DNA of 64,000 bases from Methylobacteriaceae bacterium. Its GTDB lineage: Bacteria; Pseudomonadota; Alphaproteobacteria; Rhizobiales; Beijerinckiaceae. Of this stretch, positions 1 through 8,100 are shown one piece after another. The notes beneath the pieces were generated by a model that was given only the letters and a program-made list of their open reading frames with translations, was not told the origin of the DNA and made no database searches. Where the stretch lies: positions 62,001 to 126,000 of the forward strand of contig JACKJC010000004.1 in assembly GCA_020638195.1 (NCBI GenBank), in the 5' to 3' direction. The first letter of the stretch is position 1; each line of letters begins with the position of its first letter. Position numbers and translations under genes: made by a program.

Positions 1-1
1 C

Positions 2-529
2 GCGGCGCGCGAGCTTGCAGAAACTGCCCATGCCACCGCTTTCACCGGACTTTTCTTCCGCGATGAGATGCGGACGTACTATCGTTCCATCGGCCTCCCC
101 GAACCGTACGAGGACGTCGCCAGGCGGAAAATCCTGCCCGAAGACTGCGAGGAGCGCATTTTGAAGATCTTCGACGGCGCGCCGCTGTTTCGCAAATCGT
201 CGTGCGCGGCCTCGTTTGCGCACGGCGAGGCCGATTACAATGGCCATTTCGGCATTCCCGAAATTTGCGACATCTGCCCTGCCACCCAACGGGAGGTGTG
301 CCGCAACCACCACCTCAAACCGGAACGCGCGCGAATCGACACGCTTCTCGCCGAGGCCGGATCGCCTGACGCGGCCTACCGGTTCAGGAACGGGGCGATC
401 GAAGTCGACGGCCTAGAAGAAGAGGAACGCTATTTCCTGCAACACGCACTGGCGTATCAGATCCACGACGTCCGCCATCCGCACAAACCGCGCCGGCACG
501 GGCGCGCCGACATCGGCTGGACCGAATGA
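2..529 (+). CDS. C-terminal part of a cysteine-cluster protein (5' end outside window)
   Basis: The frame is open from the first bases of the window, so the start lies upstream and only the last 175 residues are visible. A cysteine/histidine cluster (SSCAASFAHGEADYNGHFG, then EICDICPATQREVC) suggests a bound Fe-S cluster or zinc. The C-terminus is acidic and then Arg/His-rich. I do not recognise the family. A radical-SAM or similar metalloprotein C-terminus is possible but unproven. The stop is one base before the next gene, so the two are probably co-transcribed. Confidence 0.55.
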   Translation, partial: AARELAETAHATAFTGLFFRDEMRTYYRSIGLPEPYEDVARRKILPEDCEERILKIFDGAPLFRKSSCAASFAHGEADYNGHFGIPEICDICPATQREVCRNHHLKPERARIDTLLAEAGSPDAAYRFRNGAIEVDGLEEEERYFLQHALAYQIHDVRHPHKPRRHGRADIGWTE

Positions 530-530
530 G

Positions 531-1118
531 ATGACAGCTTTGGATCAGCGCTACGTCGTTCTCGATCTCGAAGGTGACGGCAATCAGCCACCGTCGGCGG
601 TTGAGATTGCGCTCGTCGAATATTCTCCGGACGGGAACGCCCGACGACACCGCTGGCTCGTCGACCCTGAAAAGCCGATCACCGGTTTTGCAACCCGCAT
701 CCACGGCCTGACTGACCGGGACGTCGCCGGCGCCCCTCGCTTGGCCGACATCGAGGACGATTTGCGCGCATTGATCGATGGTGCAGTGATCATTGGCCAC
801 AATGTCAAAGTCGATATCGACGTGCTGCGTCGCGCGATTCCCGACCTTTGTCCGCAACGCGTCCTCGATACGCTGAAACTCGCAAAGCTGGTCGTCCCGG
901 GCCAACCCTCTTATGGGCTTCACAAGCTGGCCCAGAGCCTGGATCTGAAACCGCCCGAGGAAAGCGAGGGGCGCGACGCTCATTCCGCCCTGTTCGACGC
1001 CCTGCTCACGGCCGAACTGTTCAGGTTCCTGGTCGACGCCGCAGGCGACAAGGTCGAGCGGCGATTGAACGATTCTGCGCTCGACGAAGACGAACACGCC
1101 CAGCCGCGCCTGTTTTAG
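531..1118 (+). CDS. DnaQ-like DEDDh 3'-5' exonuclease
   Basis: This 195-residue protein is a compact DnaQ/RNase T-type exonuclease. ExoI is VVLDLEGDG near residue 9 (Asp and Glu ligands), ExoII is IIGHNVKVDIDVL near residue 86, and ExoIII is DAHSALFDALLT near residue 148 with the His general base and last Asp. It should remove nucleotides from 3' ends of DNA or RNA using two metal ions. It is a single domain without polymerase or helicase parts. It starts right after the upstream stop, and the next gene's ribosome site overlaps its own stop, so it sits in a small operon with a P-loop protein. The substrate cannot be told from sequence. Confidence 0.85.
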   Translation: MTALDQRYVVLDLEGDGNQPPSAVEIALVEYSPDGNARRHRWLVDPEKPITGFATRIHGLTDRDVAGAPRLADIEDDLRALIDGAVIIGHNVKVDIDVLRRAIPDLCPQRVLDTLKLAKLVVPGQPSYGLHKLAQSLDLKPPEESEGRDAHSALFDALLTAELFRFLVDAAGDKVERRLNDSALDEDEHAQPRLF

Positions 1119-1129
1119 GAGCAGATGAT

Positions 1130-1744
1130 TTGTCTCTGAAAATCGGCATCGCCGGCGCGCATTCGACCGGAAAATCGCAATTCCTGGCGCACCTGCGGCC
1201 TCTGCTCGAAGCACGAGGCTATCGGGTCACCACAACAGCGAGCATCGCTGCCGAAGCCGCTGGACTCGGTTTTCCGATCTTGTCGCGCCACACGTTCGAA
1301 AGCACGGCCTGGATCATGGCGCGCGGCATGCAGCTCGAACTCGAAGGCGCGCGGACCCACGACGTCGTGCTCGTCGATCGTCCTTTGCCGGATGCGCTCG
1401 GCTATTACCGCGCCGCGCTCGCATACCGGAAAGAACAAGCTCTTCCATGGCAACGCGAGCATCTCGAGAGCTGCGTCAAGACCTTTGCGCCGACCTACCA
1501 GCTCCTGATCAGGACCGTTCTCGACGAGGCAAGACCGATCGATCAATCAAAGCCCCGCGACCATGATGAACGATTCCGTCGCCTAGCTGCGCAGGAGATC
1601 GAAGCGGTCTTCAACGAATTCGCCCTACGGTCCGTCGAATTGACGACGACGAACGTCGATGACGTGCTCGGTTTGGCTATCGGGACGGTCGACACCGCTT
1701 GCGCCCCATTGACCGTTCCGCCGGTCGCCGCGTTCTCCAATTGA
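1130..1744 (+). CDS. P-loop NTPase/kinase-like protein
   Basis: The protein has 204 residues and begins with a Walker A motif, IGIAGAHSTGKSQFL, a few residues from the N-terminus. A Walker B-like VVLVDRPLPDALGYY follows near residue 83. The layout recalls AAA_28/NadR-type ATP-binding proteins and nucleoside kinases, but the substrate is unknown. I place the start at TTG 1130 because AGGAG lies 8 bases upstream, overlapping the exonuclease stop, and because the frame upstream of it only shadows that gene. It is probably translated from the same message as the exonuclease. Confidence 0.72.
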   Translation: MSLKIGIAGAHSTGKSQFLAHLRPLLEARGYRVTTTASIAAEAAGLGFPILSRHTFESTAWIMARGMQLELEGARTHDVVLVDRPLPDALGYYRAALAYRKEQALPWQREHLESCVKTFAPTYQLLIRTVLDEARPIDQSKPRDHDERFRRLAAQEIEAVFNEFALRSVELTTTNVDDVLGLAIGTVDTACAPLTVPPVAAFSN

Positions 1745-1903
1745 GCGGGAACTGCATTCGGAAATGACGCGGCTGCCTCTCAACAGCGCGGACACGCCCA
1801 CGCGATCCAAGCGACGACCAAGCAGGGCGGCCGACCGCTCGTCGAACATCAGGCTGCCCAATGCACGTCGAAAGCAGGTCGCCGTCAGATCCGCACATCA
1901 GGC

Positions 1904-2641
1904 CTATTCGTAGCGCCGACACGGACCCGCAGTGAGCGCCATTTTCCGCATTGCATCGGCCTTGTCCTCCGGACCGACGAAGTACGGACACGACAGAACT
2001 GCATTCACAGCGCAATCGAGCGCGATCTGACGTCCACGGAAAACCCCGTCTTCGTCGGGATCAGCCTCCAAGCGGTACATGCCGGAGCCCTTCTGGCCGA
2101 CCATCGTCGCCATAAAGAACGAGCGCTCCTTCATGTGGCCGATCACGCTGACAGGCAGACGGTCGACCTTCGATGACGGCGCGTACTGCTTTCCCTGAAA
2201 GCGATCGCCCGCAACCGCGATCTTCCACTCGCGGGTCAGATTCTCGTAATTCGCGGGATCCGCAAGAAGCGGATCGATCTCTTTTGCTGCCAACGCGACC
2301 GTGCATTCCTTGCCCTGCACGATCCTGTTGTTCAGACCGCGTTCGACGGCGACCAAGACCTTGTCCGAACCGACCAGGTTCATCGCCCAGGCGCTCGCGC
2401 CAGCTGACGCCAACAGGAGCGCCGACGCGTAGACCCAAAGATGCTCGAGCGCCTTCTTCTTGAGCGTCGCAAGCACTTTCTTGGTCGCCGACGTGGCGCC
2501 CGCGCCGACCAGAGTTGCGATGCGGTCGCTCCACCCGGTCGGCGACGCCTGCGCCTCGCCAGGCGCTCCGTCATTCGCGTTCAGCGACACGCCATCGATC
2601 CCTCCCTTGGATTTACGCCGCGATTTCGGGGTTCCAGTCAT
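1904..2641 (-). CDS. Membrane-anchored protein of unknown function
   Basis: The gene encodes 245 residues. A basic, low-complexity N-terminal part (about 55 residues) is followed by one hydrophobic segment near residues 70-90 (LWVYASALLLASAGASAWA), then a soluble domain of about 150 residues. The soluble part contains five cysteines, including DCAVNAVLSCPYF and the AGPCRRYE end, which could form disulfides if it is periplasmic. No family was recognised. It is a monocistronic minus-strand gene between the exonuclease operon and the nitrilase-like gene. Confidence 0.6.
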   Translation of the reverse strand: MTGTPKSRRKSKGGIDGVSLNANDGAPGEAQASPTGWSDRIATLVGAGATSATKKVLATLKKKALEHLWVYASALLLASAGASAWAMNLVGSDKVLVAVERGLNNRIVQGKECTVALAAKEIDPLLADPANYENLTREWKIAVAGDRFQGKQYAPSSKVDRLPVSVIGHMKERSFFMATMVGQKGSGMYRLEADPDEDGVFRGRQIALDCAVNAVLSCPYFVGPEDKADAMRKMALTAGPCRRYE

Positions 2642-2857
2642 CAGCCAAAGCCCATCTGTGAAGTCGGCGGACTCTCGACGTCACAAGCTGAACCTGAACT
2701 GAACGAAGCGCGTCGAAATCGTGGCAGATCTCGAGTCGGCAGCACCTCAATGCACGCCGCGCTGCGGCTCGATCGATGGGCGGCTCACAAGCGCTATGCA
2801 GAAATCCCGGGCTTCGCCCTGGGACGAAACCAACGCGTCATGCCAGCGCTGTTTGCT

Positions 2858-4648
2858 TCACAAACCGAGCTGCTTGAGAAGCTCCTTGTCCGTACGGCGG
2901 CTAAGCGCAATCGGCAGTGGATCATGCTGCTTGTGCCAGGCGTAGGTCTGCATATTGCTGCGTCCGTCCAGCGTTCGCTCCGTCTGCCTGCGCCCGACCA
3001 ACTTCAGGATCACCGCCTCATGGTTGCGGTCGCACTCGATCTGCACTGCGCGCTCGCCCTCGGCCTTCCACACGCCGACCGACCACGAGCGCTCATGGTC
3101 CGGCTTCACCGAGTTCCAGCGCTCGATCAAGGCCCGCGACGTCAGCGTCAAGACGGAAGAGCCCGGGTCTTCGGCAAGGCCCGTCGAATAACGGGCCGAC
3201 CAGCGCCATTCGAATTGCGGTCCGTCCATCAGCAAGACGAAAACCAAGTTCGGCCCGACGGCGCGCAACGGCTCGTGCGCCGGGTCGCTGCGCGCCAAGT
3301 CTTCACAGATCATCACCGAAAAGACGGAAGCGCCGCGCATCCCGTTGACATGGATCTCACGCGGCTTGAGCTCGATGCGCTCCCACCAGCGCATCTCGGG
3401 GTCGCCGACGACCTTCGGGAAGGCCGCCTCCAGATCGTACGACTTGACCTGACCGTCATCGAGTGACCAGCGATGATGCTTCGGCCGGCTCGCCGTCGCC
3501 ATCATCCGCAGAGTGCCGTCGTCGGTCTCGGGATCTTCAAAGAAATGGCTCGCCAGCGCGAAGTTACCGTTGTCCGGCGCGCAGTTGGAGCTCGACCCGG
3601 AAACGAGAAACTGGACGGTTCGATACTTGTCGCGCAGCAGTTCCGCGAGACGCTCGTAGATCGGATACGTCAGGGCATATTCCGGAAAGACAATGCCGTG
3701 GATGTCCTCGCGCTTCTTCTGCGCCGCCAGCATGAGCCCCTCTACGAGCCTGACGACGAGGTCGGGATCGGGATCGAGCCATTTCTGCTGGAGATCGAAC
3801 CAGCCCCACGGCGAACGCGCGCCCGCCACCGTTGCCATTTCGGCCTTGAACCATCCCGGTTCGACCACATAGGGAAACGGAATCAGAAGAAGATTGAGCG
3901 GCGCGCTTTCCTCAACAGGCAGGATCGCCGGCGGCAGCAGCCAATGCGCCCGCATGACGCCGCGCGGCGGGAGCAGGGCGATGTTGTGCGACAGGTTGCG
4001 CAGGCTGCAGCCGACATCGGGCGTGCGCGCCTTCGGCTGAACGCAGATGACATCCTCGTTGACCAAGTTGCTCGTGATCGTGGGGACGTGCTGCACCAAC
4101 TGGACGTTGCGCGTGCGCGACGTCTTGGTCACGCCCTCCAGCATCGCTTCGACTTTGTTGACAATCCACTTTTTGGACCAGTCAGCGCCCGGGCGAGGCC
4201 GGTAGCCGACATCGGCGCACGCCTCGTCAGCGATCGCCATCAAGGCGTAAGCATGCTTCCACCAGCGGGCCGGTCCCCTAGACGCGGTCCTCGGGTCATA
4301 GAGGGGCGCGTCGGCATCGGCGAGCAGCTTCTGCCAATGGTGCTCGACCTTTTTCGGGCGAGTTGCGTCCGTCGCCCACGCGGCGCCGACCTTCTGGCAG
4401 CGCTCCACCTCGCGACGGTCGATCACCAGCGAATTCGCGGGCATGTCGACCGCGGCCGAATCGCGCGCGACGATCCGATGATAGGCCGTCGACCGGTAAA
4501 GCAGATGAGCGGCCACGCCGAACAGATCGGGCGGCCAAACCGGCGCTTGCTTAAGATCTGGCGCCGCGCCCGCTCCCCCAGCCTCGAACGGCGGGATCGT
4601 CCCGAAGGGTAGCGCCTTCAAAATGGCGTCTTGAACGGTCAGTATCAA
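2858..4648 (-). CDS. Stand-alone nitrilase-superfamily (C-N hydrolase) protein
   Basis: The protein has 596 residues. The C-terminal half has the nitrilase-fold catalytic signature: Glu about 323 in HGIVFPEYALTYP, a candidate Lys in DDGQVKSYDLEAAF, and the nucleophile Cys about 448 in FSVMICEDLARSDP. This fold hydrolyses nitriles, amides or carbamoyl groups. The N-terminal 270 residues match nothing I recognise, and the protein is nearly twice the length of a plain nitrilase. The apparent start is TTG, so the N-terminus is uncertain. Nitrilase domains fused to reverse transcriptases occur in phage-defence loci, but there is no reverse transcriptase here, so a defence role is only inference. 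Confidence 0.7.
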   Translation of the reverse strand: MILTVQDAILKALPFGTIPPFEAGGAGAAPDLKQAPVWPPDLFGVAAHLLYRSTAYHRIVARDSAAVDMPANSLVIDRREVERCQKVGAAWATDATRPKKVEHHWQKLLADADAPLYDPRTASRGPARWWKHAYALMAIADEACADVGYRPRPGADWSKKWIVNKVEAMLEGVTKTSRTRNVQLVQHVPTITSNLVNEDVICVQPKARTPDVGCSLRNLSHNIALLPPRGVMRAHWLLPPAILPVEESAPLNLLLIPFPYVVEPGWFKAEMATVAGARSPWGWFDLQQKWLDPDPDLVVRLVEGLMLAAQKKREDIHGIVFPEYALTYPIYERLAELLRDKYRTVQFLVSGSSSNCAPDNGNFALASHFFEDPETDDGTLRMMATASRPKHHRWSLDDGQVKSYDLEAAFPKVVGDPEMRWWERIELKPREIHVNGMRGASVFSVMICEDLARSDPAHEPLRAVGPNLVFVLLMDGPQFEWRWSARYSTGLAEDPGSSVLTLTSRALIERWNSVKPDHERSWSVGVWKAEGERAVQIECDRNHEAVILKLVGRRQTERTLDGRSNMQTYAWHKQHDPLPIALSRRTDKELLKQLGL

Positions 4649-4882
4649 AATATGCCTGCCGAGGTAGCAAAATTGATCTGGACGCCCCGGCCCAGACGCA
4701 GCGACGGGGGCCGGTGGTGCGCCCGCGCAACATTCACAGTTAATCGGGCTTTAACCTGGCCGCAAGGTTTACGGAGCAGAGTCGGTGGGCCATCATCCGG
4801 AGGACCGGTTCGTGGCCTCGCGCGGCGCGCTTGCCGGCCCTATATTTGTCTGCGATAGAAGACCCGATTTGGGGAAAATTTC

Positions 4883-5164
4883 ATGACTGTCACAGTGGAC
4901 GATCGGTACGCGCGGGCCAAGAAGCGACTGGCCAAGCGCGCGGACGCCGCCGTTCGGAAGCAGTTTGACAGCGCTTACGGCGATAAGGCCGACGAGCTCT
5001 TGAACTGGCTGTTCGGGCCGAAAATCGCCGTCGTGAAGGCCGGCGCGGCCAAGACCAGTGTTATGAAGACGGGCGTGGCGAAGACCGCTGGCGCGAAGTC
5101 TGGCGCCGGCAAGAGCGGCAGCGTCAAGGTCAGCGCGCGCCCGGTGCGACGCCGCGCCGGCTAG
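4883..5164 (+). CDS. Small protein with a lysine/alanine-rich histone-H1-like tail
   Basis: The 93-residue protein has a predicted helical, charged head (residues 1-48) and a tail of short KT/K-x-G repeats such as KTSVMKTGVAKTAGAKSGAG. The tail resembles H1-like nucleic-acid-binding tails of bacteria. It is strongly basic overall, so DNA or RNA binding is plausible. No enzyme motif is visible. It lies alone ahead of the second exonuclease. Confidence 0.6.
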   Translation: MTVTVDDRYARAKKRLAKRADAAVRKQFDSAYGDKADELLNWLFGPKIAVVKAGAAKTSVMKTGVAKTAGAKSGAGKSGSVKVSARPVRRRAG

Positions 5165-5371
5165 TCCGCCGTCGCCTCGGTCCGAAACACCCCCAAAACG
5201 CTTCCACCACCCCGCAGCGCGCGCCGCTCGGCGCAAGCTTTGCTGCGCCTACGTTTCGTGCGCGTCCGCTTTGCCGCCGCGCGCCACGCGTGAAAGCGCC
5301 TCGCCCCTCTTGACGTCGCGTTGATCGCTTTTAGATCACGTGATTGTTAATCTATCATGAGGCGAATTGCG

Positions 5372-6259
5372 ATGTCCGAAGTCCAAAATCCTGAGCGCCT
5401 TGCATGCGCGCTAGAGGCAAGCGGCAAGTTCCGCGTCTTACGCCCCGTACCCGAGTTGCCGACGCTGGACGATCCGATCGGTCTTGTTGGGCGCGGAATG
5501 TTCGTCGACATCGAAACAACGGGCATCGACGTCGCCCGCGACGAGATCGTCCAGATCGCCATGGTTCCATTCGCCTATACGGCCACGGGGATAATCGGGG
5601 TCGGCCCGGCGTTTTGCGAATACCACGAACCATCGATCCCGATCCCGCCGAAAGTCACGGAACTTACAGGCATCAGCGCCGATACCGTGCTCTTCTGCGC
5701 AATTAATCCAGATAATCTCGCAAGCCGCATCGCCGACACGCAGCTAATCGTCGCCCACAATGCCGCATTCGATCGGCGCTTCCTCGAAGCTTTCTGCCCG
5801 GCCTTCGCCACCAAACCCTGGGCTTGTTCCATGTCGCAAGTGCCCTGGGAAAGCGCGGGCTTCGAGGGGGTCCGTTTGGCCTATTTGCTCGCCCAAGCAG
5901 GCTTCTTTCATCAAGCCCATCGCGCCGACGCCGACTGCCACGCGACGCTGGCGCTTCTCGCGCGGACGCTCCCGCGCCACAGCGAGACGGCCTTCGCCAT
6001 CATGCTGCGCAACGCGCTCGCGCCGGCGCTGCGGATTTGGGCTGTCGGCGCGCCGTACGAGGCGAAAACCGTGCTCAAAGCCAATGGCTACCGCTGGAAC
6101 CCCGGCGACAATGGCCGACCGAAGGCTTGGTACAAAGACATTGGCGTCGATCACAGTCAGGTCGAAACCGACTTTTTGGCCGCCAACGTCTACCTGTCGA
6201 ACCGCGCCCCACTGATCTGCGCGATCACACCACTCGACCGCTTCTCCGACCGAGTCTGA
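5372..6259 (+). CDS. DnaQ-like 3'-5' exonuclease with C-terminal extension
   Basis: The 295-residue protein has DEDDh motifs: FVDIETTGIDVARDEIVQIA (ExoI), LIVAHNAAFDRRFL (ExoII) and HRADADCHATLALL (ExoIII, with His and Asp). A C-terminal extension of about 80 residues (residues about 215-295) contains KANGYRWNPGDNGRPKAWY, a segment often seen behind such exonucleases. I prefer ATG 5372 over the in-frame ATG 5357 because GAGGCG precedes it at the right distance, while 5357 has no ribosome site. It is followed by two small genes on the same strand and probably forms a cluster with them. Confidence 0.85.
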   Translation: MSEVQNPERLACALEASGKFRVLRPVPELPTLDDPIGLVGRGMFVDIETTGIDVARDEIVQIAMVPFAYTATGIIGVGPAFCEYHEPSIPIPPKVTELTGISADTVLFCAINPDNLASRIADTQLIVAHNAAFDRRFLEAFCPAFATKPWACSMSQVPWESAGFEGVRLAYLLAQAGFFHQAHRADADCHATLALLARTLPRHSETAFAIMLRNALAPALRIWAVGAPYEAKTVLKANGYRWNPGDNGRPKAWYKDIGVDHSQVETDFLAANVYLSNRAPLICAITPLDRFSDRV

Positions 6260-6336
6260 CGGCGGAACCCATGTTCCGTCTCGCGCACACCGAAGCAGGC
6301 GCCGAATGGGCGGCGCGATCCCGCAGGAGGCCGCAC

Positions 6337-6717
6337 ATGGCCAAAGGTCGGCGCGACGCCAACAAACTCAGCCGAGCCACGGCAGACTACTTCCGCCACC
6401 TCGCCGGGCTAGACGAGAGCCCGATCGCGCTGACACGACAGCTTCTGGCGCTCGAATACCTGCTGATCTACGGCCCACAGCGCGACGAAGCACTACGGGC
6501 TGGCATCACAAAAGCGCGTGAGACCGCAATTCTTATGCTGGCCTCCCGCCGCGCGCGGTCGAAGCTCGAACTCGCATGCAAGTTTCTCGTCTTCCAAATT
6601 CCCGATCCTTGGCAGACCGAGAACAGCTGCATTGACTTGCTGGTTCGCCATTCCCTGCAGGCCGACATCAATGAACTGTGCGTCGCGTCGGTCGAGGACC
6701 TGCTGATCGTCCAATAG
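6337..6717 (+). CDS. Small helical protein of unknown function
   Basis: ATG 6337 follows an excellent AGGAGG six bases upstream, which decides the start over longer in-frame options. The 126 residues are predicted to be mostly helical (RQLLALEYLLIYGPQRDEA; SKLELACKFLVFQI). No motif was recognised. Its size, position and the pattern of a central K-x-E-L helix followed by a 40-residue acidic helix resemble the next gene, so the two may be distant paralogues. Confidence 0.6.
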   Translation: MAKGRRDANKLSRATADYFRHLAGLDESPIALTRQLLALEYLLIYGPQRDEALRAGITKARETAILMLASRRARSKLELACKFLVFQIPDPWQTENSCIDLLVRHSLQADINELCVASVEDLLIVQ

Positions 6718-6749
6718 CCAACCGCCCATGCAAACGCGAGAGGCAAGCC

Positions 6750-7145
6750 ATGAAAGCACCGAATACGCCTCGCACCGGGGTCCTGACCAAGCAGGAGATC
6801 GCAATCTACGTGCGTCTCGGCGTTCAGAGCCGGACCCTGCCTGCGCTTATCGCGCGCTTCAACGAGATCGACGCAACTGCGACCGCGATCGGTCCCATTC
6901 CCGAATTGCTCGCACGCGGTCTCAAGCGCGCGAAGTTCGAACTCTTGATGCTGATTGCGGCCCAACCCGCCAAAACCCCGCGCGAGTTCGAAGAAAAGTG
7001 CTGCGCGCTGGCAACAATGGACGCGGACGATAACGATTTTGACATGCTCAAGATCATGGCGGCGGCGTCCATCGAAGTCGACGTCGCTCGACTGCGAGGC
7101 GTCCCAGCCACGTCCGATCACTGCACAGACGGCTTCAGTTCGTGA
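6750..7145 (+). CDS. Small helical protein, possible paralogue of the preceding gene
   Basis: The gene encodes 131 residues, starting at ATG 6750 behind GAGAGGCAAG. It contains LTKQEIAIYVRLGVQSR, then RAKFELLMLIAAQPAKTP, then an acidic stretch, DADDNDFDMLKIM. It has no recognised domain. It follows the previous gene by 32 bases and is probably co-expressed with it and the exonuclease. Function is unknown. Confidence 0.55.
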   Translation: MKAPNTPRTGVLTKQEIAIYVRLGVQSRTLPALIARFNEIDATATAIGPIPELLARGLKRAKFELLMLIAAQPAKTPREFEEKCCALATMDADDNDFDMLKIMAAASIEVDVARLRGVPATSDHCTDGFSS

Positions 7146-7652
7146 CCGCTCGCGGCAGCTTCGGTCGGGCGGACACAACTCTGCCGGACAGCAGAGGCCC
7201 AAGAAATCGCCGGACTGCAAGCCCTCGACGGAGAATTCAGATCATCGAACCGGATCGAAACCACCATGGTCAGATCTAAATCCTGCGCCCACCCGACCGA
7301 AATACGCTCTGAATGCAAGGTCGCAAACTCAAGCAAGGTCAGGGTGCCGCCAAGATCCGCCACAGCCGACGACCAAGACAAAGACGCGGTAACCCCAGTT
7401 GGCAACAAGGAGGAGCTCACCCACGCCGCTGCGTCGACCCACACGGGCGCCACCAAGCCGGCGGAGCCCATGTCGCTGCCGTACGTCCGCACGCCGACCT
7501 TGCCGCCAGCCGCAGCTTTCGTGCAAGCGCTCGCGCGGTATTGCGCGCATGTCGACAATTCCAGAGGGCGGAAAAAGCGCAGAGATTGACAAATACGATT
7601 TGTTTTTTATATCGTATCTCATGACCCATGCGGCATAGTCAGAGGATGAACG
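7146..7652 (+). other. Long intergenic region ahead of the recombinase remnant
   Basis: No convincing gene was found. Several short open frames exist in four frames, but none has a recognisable domain or good ribosome site. The last 70 bases are A+T-rich, unlike the surroundings, and carry a near-consensus promoter with a palindrome (separate entry). The region could hold remnants of the recombinase duplication. Confidence 0.5.
7586..7617 (+). promoter_or_regulatory. Sigma70-type promoter with internal operator palindrome
   Basis: TTGACA at 7586-7591 is followed 16-18 bases later by TATATC/TATCGT at 7608-7615. Within it, ATACGAT (7593-7599) and ATCGTAT (7611-7617) form a perfect 7-base inverted repeat separated by 11 bases. 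A dimeric repressor bound here would cover the promoter. It drives the recombinase fragment at 7653 and perhaps the full recombinase behind it. Confidence 0.55.
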
Positions 7653-8066
7653 ATGACCTCGACGCCAGACAGCACCCATCAAATTAGCAAGGTCAGATTC
7701 GCGGGATACCGCAGAAGCGCATGCACGAGCGCCGCCTCGCACGCGAGGCAAACCCAAGAAATCGAAGCTTACGCAAGCAAGGTCGGTCTGCAGCGGGCTC
7801 ACGACGACTTTGTCGACGTGGGGAAGAGCGGCTTGACCACCGTCGACCGTGATGGGTTCAACGCCCTTATGCAAGCGGTGGCGCAGAACCTCATAGATGT
7901 AGTCGTGGTCGACGATCTGACACGGCTCTCACGAAATACCGCCGACGTCGCAACGTACATCAAGTTCATGAAGCAACACGGCGTCGAGTTGCACTGCACA
8001 CAATGGGACAAGCCCGAGGAAGCTACGGCGATGCTCTGCGTCCTCCTGGTTCCATCATCGAACTGA
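7653..8066 (+). pseudogene. Truncated serine-recombinase N-terminal fragment
   Basis: The 137 residues match the resolvase N-terminal domain of the adjacent large recombinase: KVRFAGYRRSACTSA against KVRFAGYKRNSTDEQ, then IDVVVVDDLTRLSRN against IDVVVVEDLDRFSRN. The similarity stops around residue 118, after ELHCTQWDKPEE, and a stop follows. The position of the catalytic serine in the full copy (KRNS) is Ala here (RRSA), with Ser shifted by one, so the fragment is probably inactive even as a catalytic domain. It has a fair ribosome site (AGAGGA, 7 bases) and a strong upstream promoter, so it may still be expressed. It looks like a decayed tandem copy. Confidence 0.7.
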
Positions 8067-8100
8067 GGCGCTGTTCGTCACCGAGGCGCCTGTCGCAGCA

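Noticed and set aside
3473..4612. Plus-strand frame opposite the nitrilase-like gene
   Set aside because: No motif, Arg-rich, and the minus strand has a clear catalytic signature.
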